A stretch of DNA of 64,000 nucleotides from Maccoyibacter intestinihominis (lineage in GTDB: Bacteria; Bacillota; Clostridia; Lachnospirales; Lachnospiraceae), in contig NZ_JBBMEX010000001.1 of NCBI RefSeq assembly GCF_040096355.1, positions 1 through 64,000 on the forward strand, given 5' to 3'. Both the position numbers and the translations under genes were made by a program. Of this stretch, positions 40,190 through 49,679 are shown piece after piece. The notes beneath the pieces are model-generated. The model was not told the origin of the DNA and did no database searches. It saw only the letters and a program-made list of their open reading frames with translations. The stretch's first letter is position 1. Each line of letters starts with the position of its first letter.

Positions 40190-40280
40190 AACGACGGGAG
40201 CTTGTGTTACAGGCTGAGAGGAAGGTAGAACCTTCGACCGATGACCTGATTTGGATAATGCCAACGTAGGGATGTTTAGG
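40190..40280 (+). promoter_or_regulatory. TPP riboswitch (THI element)
   Basis: The conserved CTGAGA (in CAGGCTGAGAGG) and ACCTGATTTGGATAATGCC-AACGTAGGGA are present and in the right order. It controls the thi operon: TPP binding would favour the terminator at 40305-40340. Confidence 0.96.
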
Positions 40281-40304
40281 AAATTATGTTTTCGTATTTC
40301 ATAG

Positions 40305-40340
40305 ACGGAAAGTTATCAAATCGGTAGCTTTCCGTTTTTT
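40305..40340 (+). terminator. Riboswitch expression-platform terminator
   Basis: ACGGAAAG (40305-40312) pairs with CTTTCCGT (40328-40335), followed by TTTTTT. It lies 25 bases after the aptamer and about 100 bases before thiS. Confidence 0.9.
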
Positions 40341-40443
40341 GGTTTGCAAAAAATTATTTATATAAATATTTTTTAATAAAACTCCATGAGAATATCGTTC
40401 AAAGAAAGAATTCTTTGAAAAGAACAGGAAGTGAGGGAATAAA

Positions 40444-40638
40444 ATGGTAAAGATCAATGGAGAGAGTCTGGAGATAGCAGGCAGAACAATTGCACAATAT
40501 TTAGCAACAACAAGCTATGATATCCGGCGGATCGCGATAGAGTGCAATGGAGAAATTGTGCCAAAAGCAGTGTATGAAACAACGATATTGCAGGATGGCG
40601 ACATTGTGGAAGTAGTCAGTTTTGTAGGAGGTGGCTGA
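40444..40638 (+). CDS. thiS: Sulfur carrier protein ThiS
   Basis: 64 residues with the ubiquitin-like fold. The C-terminus ends in Gly-Gly-Gly (VVSFVGGG), whose last Gly is converted to a thiocarboxylate that supplies sulfur for the thiazole ring. GAAGTGAGGG precedes the ATG. It is first in the riboswitch-controlled thi operon and its stop lies just before the TTG start of thiF. Confidence 0.94.
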   Translation: MVKINGESLEIAGRTIAQYLATTSYDIRRIAIECNGEIVPKAVYETTILQDGDIVEVVSFVGGG

Positions 40639-40639
40639 T

Positions 40640-41275
40640 TTGATACCGACAAAAGAAGAGATGAGACAGGCCTTAGAAAAGCGGCAGGGCAAAGAACTGC
40701 AGCAGCATTTTTTTTCAGCAACCGTTGCCATCTGCGGACTTGGCGGCTTAGGGTCGAATATTGCAATATCCCTTGCAAGAGCAGGAGTAGGAAAACTGAT
40801 CCTGATCGATTTTGACAAAGTGGATGTTACGAATCTGCACAGGCAGCAATATAAGGCATCACAGATTGGAAGATATAAGACAGAAGCACTATCCGAAAAT
40901 TTAAAAGAAATTGCACCCTATGTAGAGCTTGAAACACATACTACCCGCATGACGGAGCAGAATGTTGTGGAATTATTAAAAGAGGCAGATGTGATCTGTG
41001 AGGCTTTTGATGATGCACAGGCAAAGGCAATGCTGACCAATTCGGTATTGGAGAATTTTCCACAGAAATATTTTGTGGCGGCTTCCGGGATGGCTGGCAT
41101 CGGCAGTGCAAACAGTATTAGAACCAGACAGATCACAAAACGTTTTTATCTGTGCGGAGATGGAGTCAGCGACGTGGGAGATGACATTGGACTTGTCTCT
41201 TCGCGCGTAATGCTCTGTGCAGCACATGAGGCGCATATGGTCTTACGGATATTAGCAAAAGAATTTGAAGTATAA
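40640..41275 (+). CDS. thiF: ThiS adenylyltransferase ThiF
   Basis: 211 residues from TTG 40640, 6 bases after GGAGGTG; an in-frame GTG at 40631 belongs to that ribosome site. The Rossmann ATP motif VAICGLGGLGSNIAISLARAG and DFDKVDVTNLHRQQY are typical of the E1-like/ThiF superfamily (short ThiF family 2). It lacks the zinc-binding CxxC pairs of longer members. It adenylates the C-terminus of ThiS so that sulfur can be added. It follows thiS by one base. Confidence 0.9.
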   Translation: MIPTKEEMRQALEKRQGKELQQHFFSATVAICGLGGLGSNIAISLARAGVGKLILIDFDKVDVTNLHRQQYKASQIGRYKTEALSENLKEIAPYVELETHTTRMTEQNVVELLKEADVICEAFDDAQAKAMLTNSVLENFPQKYFVAASGMAGIGSANSIRTRQITKRFYLCGDGVSDVGDDIGLVSSRVMLCAAHEAHMVLRILAKEFEV

Positions 41276-41291
41276 AGAAAGAGGTACGAAC

Positions 41292-42062
41292 ATGGATAAC
41301 GATAAACTTGTCATTGGCGGACATGAGTTCCGGTCACGATTTATTCTCGGCTCAGGAAAATATTCTTTAAACCTGATCGAAGCAGCGATTAAAGATGCAG
41401 GAGCAGAGATCATTACACTTGCCGTTCGAAGGGCAAATACAAAGGAGCAGGAAAATATCTTGGATTTTATTCCAAAGGGAGTTACATTGCTTCCGAATAC
41501 CAGTGGCGCAAGAGATGCAAAAGAAGCAGTCCGCATTGCCAGACTTGCGAGAGAGTTAGGCTGTGGTGATTTTGTCAAAGTAGAGATCATGCGGGATTCT
41601 AAATATCTGCTGCCGGATAACCAGGAGACGATCCGGGCAACAGAAATTTTAGCAAAGGAAGGATTTGTGGTCATGCCATATATGTATCCGGATCTGAATG
41701 CTGCCCGTGATCTTGTCAATGCCGGAGCGGCTGCGGTTATGCCGCTTGCATCCCCGATCGGTTCTAATAAAGGACTTGCAACAAAAGAATTTATCCAGAT
41801 TCTGATCGATGAGATCGAACTTCCGATCATTGTGGATGCCGGTATTGGAAAACCTTCACAGGCATGCGAAGCAATGGAAATGGGTGCTGCTGCAATTATG
41901 GCAAACACGGCACTTGCGACAGCCGGAAATCTTCCGATGATGGCATCGGCGTTTAAAGATGCGATCGAAGCAGGACGTAAAGCCTATTTAGCGGGACTTG
42001 GAAGAGTCTTAACAAGAGGTGCAGCCGCATCTGACCCGTTGACAGGTTTTCTGCGTGATTAG
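41292..42062 (+). CDS. thiG: Thiazole synthase ThiG
   Basis: 256 residues. The Schiff-base Lys lies in CGDFVKVEIM, and the phosphate loops include VDAGIGKPSQACEAMEMGAAAIMANTALA. The start at ATG 41292 follows AAGAGGT; an earlier ATG at 41265 overlaps thiF. ThiG joins deoxyxylulose phosphate, dehydroglycine (from ThiH) and ThiS thiocarboxylate into the thiazole. All segments are normal for the family. Confidence 0.97.
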   Translation: MDNDKLVIGGHEFRSRFILGSGKYSLNLIEAAIKDAGAEIITLAVRRANTKEQENILDFIPKGVTLLPNTSGARDAKEAVRIARLARELGCGDFVKVEIMRDSKYLLPDNQETIRATEILAKEGFVVMPYMYPDLNAARDLVNAGAAAVMPLASPIGSNKGLATKEFIQILIDEIELPIIVDAGIGKPSQACEAMEMGAAAIMANTALATAGNLPMMASAFKDAIEAGRKAYLAGLGRVLTRGAAASDPLTGFLRD

Positions 42063-42074
42063 GAGGGAAAGATT

Positions 42075-43328
42075 TTGGAAAATCAGTTTTTTGTAGATTC
42101 AGAATATTTGTCAAAAGAAGCCTTAGAGCGGAAACACCGTTTAGAAACAGACCCGTCTTTTCGAAAAAACCATATGGAGTATTTGCCGGGAATGGAGCAG
42201 ATTGATTCTAATGTCTGTTCCGAGGTAATGGGACAGGTTCAGACTTATGATTATGAAAAATATACGGCAAAAGATGTGCGGGCAGCATTAGAGCATGCAA
42301 CCTGTACGGTAGAGGATTTTAAAGCGTTATTATCCCCGGCGGCAGAGCCTTTTTTAGAGCAGATGGCAGAACGGGCGAGATTAGAGACCGGGAAACATTT
42401 TGGCAATACGGTATATCTGTTTACTCCTTTATATATTGCTAATTATTGTGAAAATTATTGCGTTTACTGCGGTTTTAACTGTTATAACCATATCAGCCGT
42501 ATGAAACTCAGTATGGAGCAGATCGAACATGAGATGCAGGTCATTGCAGACAGCGGAATGGAAGAAATCCTGATCCTGACCGGAGAGAGCAGGAGTAAGA
42601 GTGATGTGGCTTATATCGGAGAGGCCTGTAAGTTAGCAAGAAAATATTTCCGCATGGTGGGACTTGAGATTTATCCGGTCAATACGGAGGAGTACCGTTA
42701 TCTTCATGAGTGCGGAGCAGATTATGTCACTGTCTTTCAGGAAACATACGATGCAAAAAAATATGAAACCCTGCACTTAGCAGGACACAAACGTGTATGG
42801 CCCTACCGCTTTGACGCACAGGAGAGGGCTCTGATGGGGGGGATGCGTGGAGTTGCATTTTCAGCACTGTTAGGACTTTCGGATTTTCGTAAAGATGCGC
42901 TTGCAAGTGCACTGCATGTATACTATTTGCAGCGTAAATATCCGCATGCAGAAATGTCCTTATCCTGTCCGAGACTTCGTCCGATCATCAATAACGATAA
43001 GATCAATCCATTGGATGTGCATGAAAAGCAGCTTTGCCAGATCCTCTGTGCGTATCGTATTTTTTTGCCGTTTGTGGGAATTACGGTATCTTCCCGTGAA
43101 AGTGCAGAATTCCGTAACGGAATTGTGAAGATTGCGGCAACAAAAGTCTCCGCAGGAGTTTCTACCGGCATCGGAGACCATGAGAGCAAATACAGTGGAA
43201 AGGAGACAGACTGTAAACAGGGTGACGAGCAGTTTGAGATTGACGACAGCCGAAGCCTTGAGAAAATGTATCAGGATATGTCCGGGGAAGGTTTACAGCC
43301 TGTGCTGAATGATTATCTATATGTCTGA
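42075..43328 (+). CDS. thiH: 2-iminoacetate synthase ThiH (radical SAM)
   Basis: 417 residues beginning at a TTG start with AGGAGGG 7 bases upstream. The radical-SAM cluster Cys residues are in YCENYCVYCGFNCYN (CxxxCxxC). Following segments (EEILILTGESRSKSDVAYI, VGLEIYPV, YVTVFQETYD) fit ThiH, which cleaves tyrosine to dehydroglycine for ThiG in anaerobes. Its last 8 bases overlap the likely start of thiE. Oxygen sensitivity of the enzyme fits a strict anaerobe. Confidence 0.96.
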   Translation: MENQFFVDSEYLSKEALERKHRLETDPSFRKNHMEYLPGMEQIDSNVCSEVMGQVQTYDYEKYTAKDVRAALEHATCTVEDFKALLSPAAEPFLEQMAERARLETGKHFGNTVYLFTPLYIANYCENYCVYCGFNCYNHISRMKLSMEQIEHEMQVIADSGMEEILILTGESRSKSDVAYIGEACKLARKYFRMVGLEIYPVNTEEYRYLHECGADYVTVFQETYDAKKYETLHLAGHKRVWPYRFDAQERALMGGMRGVAFSALLGLSDFRKDALASALHVYYLQRKYPHAEMSLSCPRLRPIINNDKINPLDVHEKQLCQILCAYRIFLPFVGITVSSRESAEFRNGIVKIAATKVSAGVSTGIGDHESKYSGKETDCKQGDEQFEIDDSRSLEKMYQDMSGEGLQPVLNDYLYV

Positions 43329-43920
43329 TATCTTATGTGTTACAAAACGTAGTCTTTGTAAAGAAGATTTTCTTGTCCGGATTGAAAAGATTGCCAAGAC
43401 AGAAGCGGCAGGAATCATTTTGCGGGAAAAAGACCTGAGCAAAGAGGAATATCAGGCATTGGCAGAAAAGGTACTTACTATATGCCAAAGACAAAAAATG
43501 CAATGCATATTGCACACATATACAAATGCTGCAAGAAAACTTGCATGTAATGCCATACATCTGCCAATGCCGATACTTCGCACTCTGTCGAAAGAAGAAC
43601 GGGATGCATTTCAGATACTTGGAGCTTCCTGTCATTCCTTAAAAGAAGCAGTAGAAGCCGAAAACCTTGGCTGTACCTATATAACGGCAGGTCATATCTA
43701 TGAAACCGATTGTAAGAAAGGCTTGCCCGGAAGAGGCATAGGATTTTTAAAAAAAATCTGTGAAACAGTTTCCGTACCAGTCTATGCCATCGGTGGGATC
43801 GGTGCAGAGAATATCCAGGAAATAAAAAATGCCGGTGCAGCCGGCGGTTGTATCATGAGTGGATGGATGCAGTGTGAAGATGTGCGGGAATATCTGAAAT
43901 GCTTAAAGCATGATAAGTAA
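43321..43920 (+). CDS. thiE: Thiamine phosphate synthase (ThiE/TenI family)
   Basis: 199 residues from ATG 43321, inside the end of thiH; an ATG at 43309 is also in frame and neither has a strong ribosome site, so translation is probably coupled. The phosphate-binding motif VYAIGGIGAENI and LGCTYITAGHIYETDCKKGLPGRG resemble ThiE/TenI. TenI homologues have related folds but a different activity; the operon position favours ThiE. It would couple thiazole phosphate with the pyrimidine. No thiC or thiD is in this window. Confidence 0.85.
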   Translation: MSDILCVTKRSLCKEDFLVRIEKIAKTEAAGIILREKDLSKEEYQALAEKVLTICQRQKMQCILHTYTNAARKLACNAIHLPMPILRTLSKEERDAFQILGASCHSLKEAVEAENLGCTYITAGHIYETDCKKGLPGRGIGFLKKICETVSVPVYAIGGIGAENIQEIKNAGAAGGCIMSGWMQCEDVREYLKCLKHDK

Positions 43921-43988
43921 ATAATACAAGCAGCTCCCCAGTCAGATAGGATTCAAAAACATTTTTTCTTCTGACAACAAATTGCAAC

Positions 43989-44058
43989 GATACAAATCAA
44001 ATATGGAAAGTTTCTTTTTGTGCAATGGAGATGAAACTTGGAATATTTGATTTGTATC
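43989..44058. terminator. Hairpin between thiE and the ABC-F gene, carrying a repeated loop sequence
   Basis: GATACAAATCAAATAT (43989-44004) pairs perfectly with ATATTTGATTTGTATC (44043-44058); an inner AAGTTTC/GAAACTT pair continues the stem. It likely ends both convergent genes, though the T-run is poor. The loop includes 23 bases (44016-44038) identical to 10694-10716. Confidence 0.65.
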
Positions 44059-44094
44059 ATAGCCAAGTTGTATCAATCATTTTTTTAATGTTTT

Positions 44095-45735
44095 CTAGTT
44101 ATCATTCTCATCATCCGATGACATCGAATACACCTGACGTTTTCTTGCCATCTCATCACTTTCAAGATACTCGTCATAAGTTGTAATCTTGTCAATGATA
44201 GTACCGTTTGGAAGAATCTCCATAATACGGTTCGCAGTGGTCTGGACGATCTGGTGGTCTCTGGATGCAAAGAGCAGAACACCAGGGAACTTGATTAGAC
44301 CATTGTTCAAAGCAGTAATGGATTCCATGTCTAAGTGGTCGGTCGGCTCATCTAAGATGAGGACATTAGAAGCCTCGATCATCATACGGGAGAGCAGTAC
44401 ACGAACTTTCTCACCACCGGAAAGCACACGCATTTTCTTGACTCCGTCATCTCCGGCAAATAACATTCTGCCTAAGAAACCGCGGACATAAGTGGCATCC
44501 TTGATCTCAGAGAACTGTGTCAGCCAGTCAACGATCGCTAAATCCGTATCAAAGATTTCCGTATTGTCTTTTGGGAAATAGGACTGTGAAGTTGTTACGC
44601 CCCACTTGTAGGTTCCCTCATCCGGTTCCATTTCTCCGGTTAAAATTTTAAAGAGAACCGTCTTTGCAAATTCATTTCCACCGACAAAAGCGATCTTGTC
44701 ATCGTGTCCGACGATAAAGGAAATATTGTCTAATACTTTTTCACCGTCAATCGTTTTGCTCAATCCTTCTACAGTCAGGACTTCGTTGCCGATCTCACGC
44801 TCCGGACGGAAATCAATATAAGGATATTTTCTGCTCGAAGGCTTGATCTCATCCAACTGGATCTTTTCAAGCGCTTTCTTTCTGGAAGTTGCCTGCTTGG
44901 ATTTAGAAGCATTTGCAGAGAAACGGGAGATAAATTCCTGCAGCTCTTTGATCTTTTCTTCTTTTTTCTTGTTGGCTTCCTTCATCTGTTTCATTAAAAG
45001 CTGGCTGGATTCATACCAGAAATCATAGTTACCTGCATAGAGCTGGATCTTTCCATAATCGATATCAGCGGTATGGGTGCAGACTTTATTCAGGAAATAA
45101 CGGTCATGGGAAACCACGATCACGGTATTTTCAAAATTGATCAAAAATTCCTCTAACCAGGCAATGGCATCTAAATCCAAGTGGTTGGTCGGCTCATCTA
45201 AGAGCAGGATGTCAGGATTGCCGAAAAGCGCCTGTGCAAGGAGTACCTTGACTTTGAGAGCACCCGGAAGTTCGGACATCATAGAGTAGTGGTTCTCAGT
45301 AGGAACACCAAGACCGTTTAACAGCATAGCCGCATCAGACTCGGCGTTCCAGCCGTCCATTTCGGCAAACTCTGCTTCGAGTTCACTGGCACGGATGCCA
45401 TCCTCATCCGAAAAATCTTCTTTTGCGTAAATCGCATCTTTTTCCTTCATAATATCATAAAGACGCTGATTTCCCATGATAACGGTATCTAAAACCGTAT
45501 ATGCATCATATTTAAAATGATCCTGCTGTAAGAAACTTAAACGCTGTCCCGGAGTGATGACGATATCTCCGCTTGTCGGTTCTAACTGTCCGGAAAGGAT
45601 TTTTAAAAAAGTAGATTTTCCTGCGCCGTTCGCACCGATCATACCGTAGCAGTTGCCCTCGGTAAATTTAATATTGACATCTTCAAATAAGGCTTTTTTC
45701 CCCAGCCTTAAGGTAATGTTGTTTGCACTTATCAT
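44095..45735 (-). CDS. ABC-F family ATPase (YbiT/YkpA-like)
   Basis: 546 residues. Two ATPase domains in one chain without membrane segments: the first has GANGAGKSTFLKIL, LLAQALFG... and Walker B LLLDEPTNHLD; the second has LSGGEKVRVLLSRMM and LILDEPTDHLD. A charged linker (about 245-310) joins them. The second Walker A reads GGNEFAKTVLF, where the Gly before Lys is replaced by Ala. ABC-F proteins act on ribosomes and adjust translation or give antibiotic resistance. Start at ATG 45735 preceded by AGAAAGG; upstream in-frame ATG codons lack sites. Confidence 0.92.
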   Translation of the reverse strand: MISANNITLRLGKKALFEDVNIKFTEGNCYGMIGANGAGKSTFLKILSGQLEPTSGDIVITPGQRLSFLQQDHFKYDAYTVLDTVIMGNQRLYDIMKEKDAIYAKEDFSDEDGIRASELEAEFAEMDGWNAESDAAMLLNGLGVPTENHYSMMSELPGALKVKVLLAQALFGNPDILLLDEPTNHLDLDAIAWLEEFLINFENTVIVVSHDRYFLNKVCTHTADIDYGKIQLYAGNYDFWYESSQLLMKQMKEANKKKEEKIKELQEFISRFSANASKSKQATSRKKALEKIQLDEIKPSSRKYPYIDFRPEREIGNEVLTVEGLSKTIDGEKVLDNISFIVGHDDKIAFVGGNEFAKTVLFKILTGEMEPDEGTYKWGVTTSQSYFPKDNTEIFDTDLAIVDWLTQFSEIKDATYVRGFLGRMLFAGDDGVKKMRVLSGGEKVRVLLSRMMIEASNVLILDEPTDHLDMESITALNNGLIKFPGVLLFASRDHQIVQTTANRIMEILPNGTIIDKITTYDEYLESDEMARKRQVYSMSSDDENDN

Positions 45736-45912
45736 AAGATATAACCTTTCTATATAATGTGTTCTTTTTCCTAATCCTTTAATATTGTAACGTAAAATCC
45801 GTATTTTGCAAGTTTTTTCGTGGAAAACAGAGAGGTTTGTACAAAGCACCTGTTTATGTTCTTAATTTTAAACAAAAATATCTTTAGGAATTCAGGGAAA
45901 ACTATTGATTTT

Positions 45913-45941
45913 TTGGACAAATTTCATTATATTACTATATT
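45913..45941 (+). promoter_or_regulatory. Promoter of nifJ
   Basis: TTGGAC (45913-45918), 17-base spacer, TATATT (45936-45941). The leader then holds the hairpin ACCATAC-CTTGC-GTATGGT (45981-45999) and a CCAG/CTGG stem before AGGAGG, possibly stabilising an abundant mRNA. Confidence 0.65.
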
Positions 45942-46042
45942 AGAGACATTGTGAAAACATTGTCAGGAATTTGGTTCTTTACCATACCTTGCGTATGGTA
46001 CCAGTCACACTGGGATACACAAAAATAGGAGGAAAAAGTATC

Positions 46043-49000
46043 ATGAAACGATCAATGAAAACTATGGATGGTAACCATGCAGCAGCTCATGCTTCATATG
46101 CATATACAGATGTTGCAGCTATCTATCCGATCACTCCATCTTCCGTAATGGCAGAAGCTACGGACGAATGGGCAACACAGGGAAGAAAGAACATCTTTGG
46201 ACAGACCGTACAGGTAACAGAAATGCAGTCTGAGGCAGGTGCAGCAGGTACTGTACACGGTTCCTTAACAGCAGGTGCTCTTACAACTACTTATACAGCT
46301 TCCCAGGGATTATTATTAATGATTCCTAACCTTTACAAAATTGCTGGTGAAGGACTTCCGGGTGTATTCAATGTGTCCGCACGTTGTGTTGCAACCCACG
46401 CATTAAATATCTTTGGTGATCATTCAGACGTTTACGCCTGTCGTCAGACTGGTGCTGCAATGCTCTGTGAATCATCCGTACAGGAAGTAATGGACTTAAC
46501 TCCTGTTGCTCACTGTGCAGCATTAGAAGGAAAACTTCCTTTCATCAACTTCTTCGACGGATTCCGTACATCTCACGAAATTCAGAAGATTGAGACATGG
46601 GATTACGAAGACTTAAAAGACATGGTAGATATGAACGCGATCGATGAGTTCAGAAAAGGAGCTTTAAATCCAAATCATCCATGCCAGTTAGGTTCTGCTC
46701 AGAACCCTGACCTCTTCTTCCAGACAAGAGAGTCCTGTAACTCCACATACGATGCAATGCCTGCAATCGTACAGAAATACATGGACAAAGTAAACGAGAA
46801 GATCGGTACAGATTATAAATTATTCAACTACTACGGAGCTGCTGATGCTGAGAAGATCATCATCGCTATGGGTTCTGTATGTGATACGATCGATGAGACA
46901 ATCGATTACTTAATGGCAAGAGGCGAGAAAGTCGGAGTTGTAAAAGTACGTCTTTACAGACCATTCTGCAAAGAAGCTTTGATCGAGGCAATTCCGGACA
47001 CAGTAAAATCTATCGCAGTATTAGATAGAACAAAAGAGCCTGGTTCTCTTGGCGAGCCGTTATACTTAGACGTAGTAGCAGCATTAAAGGGAAGCAAGTT
47101 TGATTCTGTTAAGATTACAAGCGGACGTTACGGTTTAGGTTCTAAAGATACAACACCTGGACAGATCATCGCTGTATACAACAACACAGAAAAAGAAAGA
47201 TTTACAATCGGTATCTACGATGATGTAACAAACCTTTCTCTTGAAGTAAAAGAAGATCCTGTTACAACACCGGAAGGAACCATCAACTGTAAATTCTGGG
47301 GACTTGGTGCTGACGGTACTGTTGGTGCTAACAAGAACTCCATCAAGATCATTGGAGACAACACAGACATGTATGCTCAGGCATATTTTGACTATGACTC
47401 CAAGAAATCCGGTGGTGTTACAATGTCTCACTTACGTTTTGGTAAGAAGGCAATCAAGTCTACTTACTTGATCAAGCAGGCAAACTTTGTAGCATGCCAC
47501 AACCCATCTTACGTTCGTAAGTACAACATGGTTCAGGAATTAGTACCGGGCGGAACATTCTTACTGAACTGTTCATGGACACCGGAAGAGTTAGAGACAC
47601 ACTTACCTGGACAGGTTAAGAGATATATCGCAGAGAACGATATCCAGTTCTATACCATCGATGGTATCAAGATCGGTAAAGAGATCGGACTTGGCGGACG
47701 TATCAACACAGTACTTCAGTCTGCATTCTTCAAATTAGCAGCAATCATCCCAGAGGAGACTGCAATCGAGTTAATGAAGGCAGCAGCTAAAGCTACTTAT
47801 GGTAAAAAAGGTGATAAGATCGTACAGATGAACTACGATGCAATCGATGCCGGAGCAACGGGTGTTGTTAAGATCGATGTACCTGCAAGCTGGAAAGATG
47901 CAAAAGACGAGAGCTTTGCACAGACAGCAACCGGAGACAGAAAAGACGTTGTAGATTTCGTTAACGATATCCAGATCCCTGTAAATGCTCAGGAAGGAAA
48001 TAAGATTCCTGTATCTGTAGTTAAGACATACGAGCATGGCCAGACACCATCCGGTGCATCTGCATTTGAAAAACGTGGTATCGCAGTAGACGTTCCAGTA
48101 TGGAATTCTGCAAACTGTATCCAGTGTAACATCTGTTCTTATGTATGTCCTCATGCAGTTATCCGTCCGGTTGCTATGACTGAGGAAGAGGCTGCTAAGG
48201 CTCCGGAAGGAATGCAGATGAAGGACATGAACGGAATGCCGGGATACAAATTCTCTATCACAGTATCTGCTCTTGACTGTACAGGATGTGGTTCTTGTGT
48301 AAACGTATGTCCTGGTATGAAGGGTGAAAAGGCAATCACTATGGCTAACTGCGAAGAGAACGTAGGCGAGCAGAAATACTTCGACTATGGTGTAACCTTA
48401 GATCCAAAACCGGAAGTAGTAGCAAAATTCAAAGAAGCAACTGTAAAAGGTTCTCAGTTCAAACAGCCATTACTTGAGTTCTCAGGAGCTTGTGGTGGAT
48501 GTGGAGAGACACCTTATGCAAAACTGATCACTCAGTTATTCGGTGATAGAATGTACATTGCAAACGCAACAGGATGTTCTTCTATCTGGGGTAACTCCTC
48601 ACCTTCTACACCATACACAGTAAACGAAAAAGGACATGGTCCTGCATGGTCTAACTCCTTATTCGAGGATGCTGCTGAGTTTGGTTATGGTATGTTATTA
48701 GGACATAAAGCAATCAGAGCTAAATTACAGTCCAAAGTAGAAGCATTAGTTGCAGATGGTAAAAACGCAGACGTAAAAGCTGCCGGACAGGAATGGTTAG
48801 ATACCTTCAACAGCGGTGTAACAAACGGTGCTGCAACAGATAAATTAGTAGCTGCATTAGAGGCTTGCGGATGTGACGCTTCTAAAGATATCCTTGCTGA
48901 AAAAGATTTCTTAGCTAAGAAATCCCAGTGGATCTTCGGTGGTGACGGTTGGGCATACGATATCGGATTCGGTGGAGTTGACCATGTATTAGCAAGCGGA

Positions 49001-49582
49001 CAGGATGTAAACATCATGGTATTCGATACAGAGGTTTACTCTAACACAGGTGGACAGTCCTCAAAGGCTACACCAACAGGTGCAATCGCACAGTTCGCAG
49101 CAGGCGGTAAAGAAGTGAAGAAGAAAGACTTAGCTTCTATCGCAATGAGCTATGGTTATGTATATGTTGCACAGATCGCAATGGGTGCTGATTACAACCA
49201 GTGTGTAAAAGCAATTGCAGAAGCTGAAGCATATCCGGGACCATCATTAGTAATCGCTTACGCTCCATGTATCAACCACGGTATCAAAGTTGGTATGAGC
49301 AAAGCTCAGACAGAGGAGAAATTAGCTGTTGAGGCTGGTTACTGGCATACATTCCGTTACAACCCAGCTCTGAAAGCAGAAGGCAAAGCTGCATTCTCCT
49401 TAGACAGCAAAGCTCCTACAGGAGATTACAAAGCATTCTTAAACGGAGAGGTTCGTTACAACGCATTAGCAAGATTCAACCCAGAAAGAGCAGAAGAATT
49501 ATTTGCAAAATCTGAAGAGACAGCAAAAGAGCGTTATGAATACCTCAACAAACTTATTACCTTATATGGTGGCGAGAACTAA
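46043..49582 (+). CDS. nifJ: Pyruvate:ferredoxin (flavodoxin) oxidoreductase
   Basis: 1179 residues, the usual single-chain length. Order: pyruvate-binding domain (YPITPSSVMAE), gamma domain, a ferredoxin insert with two CxxCxxCxxxCP clusters (CIQCNICSYVCPHAV; CTGCGSCVNVCP), and the TPP domain with GDGWAYDIGFGGVDHVLASG and DTEVYSNTGGQSSKATP, plus Cys residues for a third cluster (SGACGGCGETPY). It oxidises pyruvate to acetyl-CoA, reducing ferredoxin or flavodoxin. AGGAGG lies 10 bases before ATG 46043; a longer frame from 45971 crosses the leader hairpin. Codons here are noticeably more uniform than in neighbours (GCA, GTA, TTA, AAC), a sign of high expression. Confidence 0.98.
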   Translation: MKRSMKTMDGNHAAAHASYAYTDVAAIYPITPSSVMAEATDEWATQGRKNIFGQTVQVTEMQSEAGAAGTVHGSLTAGALTTTYTASQGLLLMIPNLYKIAGEGLPGVFNVSARCVATHALNIFGDHSDVYACRQTGAAMLCESSVQEVMDLTPVAHCAALEGKLPFINFFDGFRTSHEIQKIETWDYEDLKDMVDMNAIDEFRKGALNPNHPCQLGSAQNPDLFFQTRESCNSTYDAMPAIVQKYMDKVNEKIGTDYKLFNYYGAADAEKIIIAMGSVCDTIDETIDYLMARGEKVGVVKVRLYRPFCKEALIEAIPDTVKSIAVLDRTKEPGSLGEPLYLDVVAALKGSKFDSVKITSGRYGLGSKDTTPGQIIAVYNNTEKERFTIGIYDDVTNLSLEVKEDPVTTPEGTINCKFWGLGADGTVGANKNSIKIIGDNTDMYAQAYFDYDSKKSGGVTMSHLRFGKKAIKSTYLIKQANFVACHNPSYVRKYNMVQELVPGGTFLLNCSWTPEELETHLPGQVKRYIAENDIQFYTIDGIKIGKEIGLGGRINTVLQSAFFKLAAIIPEETAIELMKAAAKATYGKKGDKIVQMNYDAIDAGATGVVKIDVPASWKDAKDESFAQTATGDRKDVVDFVNDIQIPVNAQEGNKIPVSVVKTYEHGQTPSGASAFEKRGIAVDVPVWNSANCIQCNICSYVCPHAVIRPVAMTEEEAAKAPEGMQMKDMNGMPGYKFSITVSALDCTGCGSCVNVCPGMKGEKAITMANCEENVGEQKYFDYGVTLDPKPEVVAKFKEATVKGSQFKQPLLEFSGACGGCGETPYAKLITQLFGDRMYIANATGCSSIWGNSSPSTPYTVNEKGHGPAWSNSLFEDAAEFGYGMLLGHKAIRAKLQSKVEALVADGKNADVKAAGQEWLDTFNSGVTNGAATDKLVAALEACGCDASKDILAEKDFLAKKSQWIFGGDGWAYDIGFGGVDHVLASGQDVNIMVFDTEVYSNTGGQSSKATPTGAIAQFAAGGKEVKKKDLASIAMSYGYVYVAQIAMGADYNQCVKAIAEAEAYPGPSLVIAYAPCINHGIKVGMSKAQTEEKLAVEAGYWHTFRYNPALKAEGKAAFSLDSKAPTGDYKAFLNGEVRYNALARFNPERAEELFAKSEETAKERYEYLNKLITLYGGEN

Positions 49583-49606
49583 GATCGTTTCATAAATGAA
49601 ATAAAG

Positions 49607-49639
49607 GAAGCAGTAGACGTAAGTCTGCTGCTTCTTTTT
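49607..49639 (+). terminator. Terminator of nifJ
   Basis: GAAGCAGTAGAC (49607-49618) pairs with GTCTGCTGCTTC (49623-49634), followed by TTTTT. Confidence 0.9.
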
Positions 49640-49679
49640 GCTGTTAAGGGGATCCTGTTGTAAAGCTCAATATATAGGT

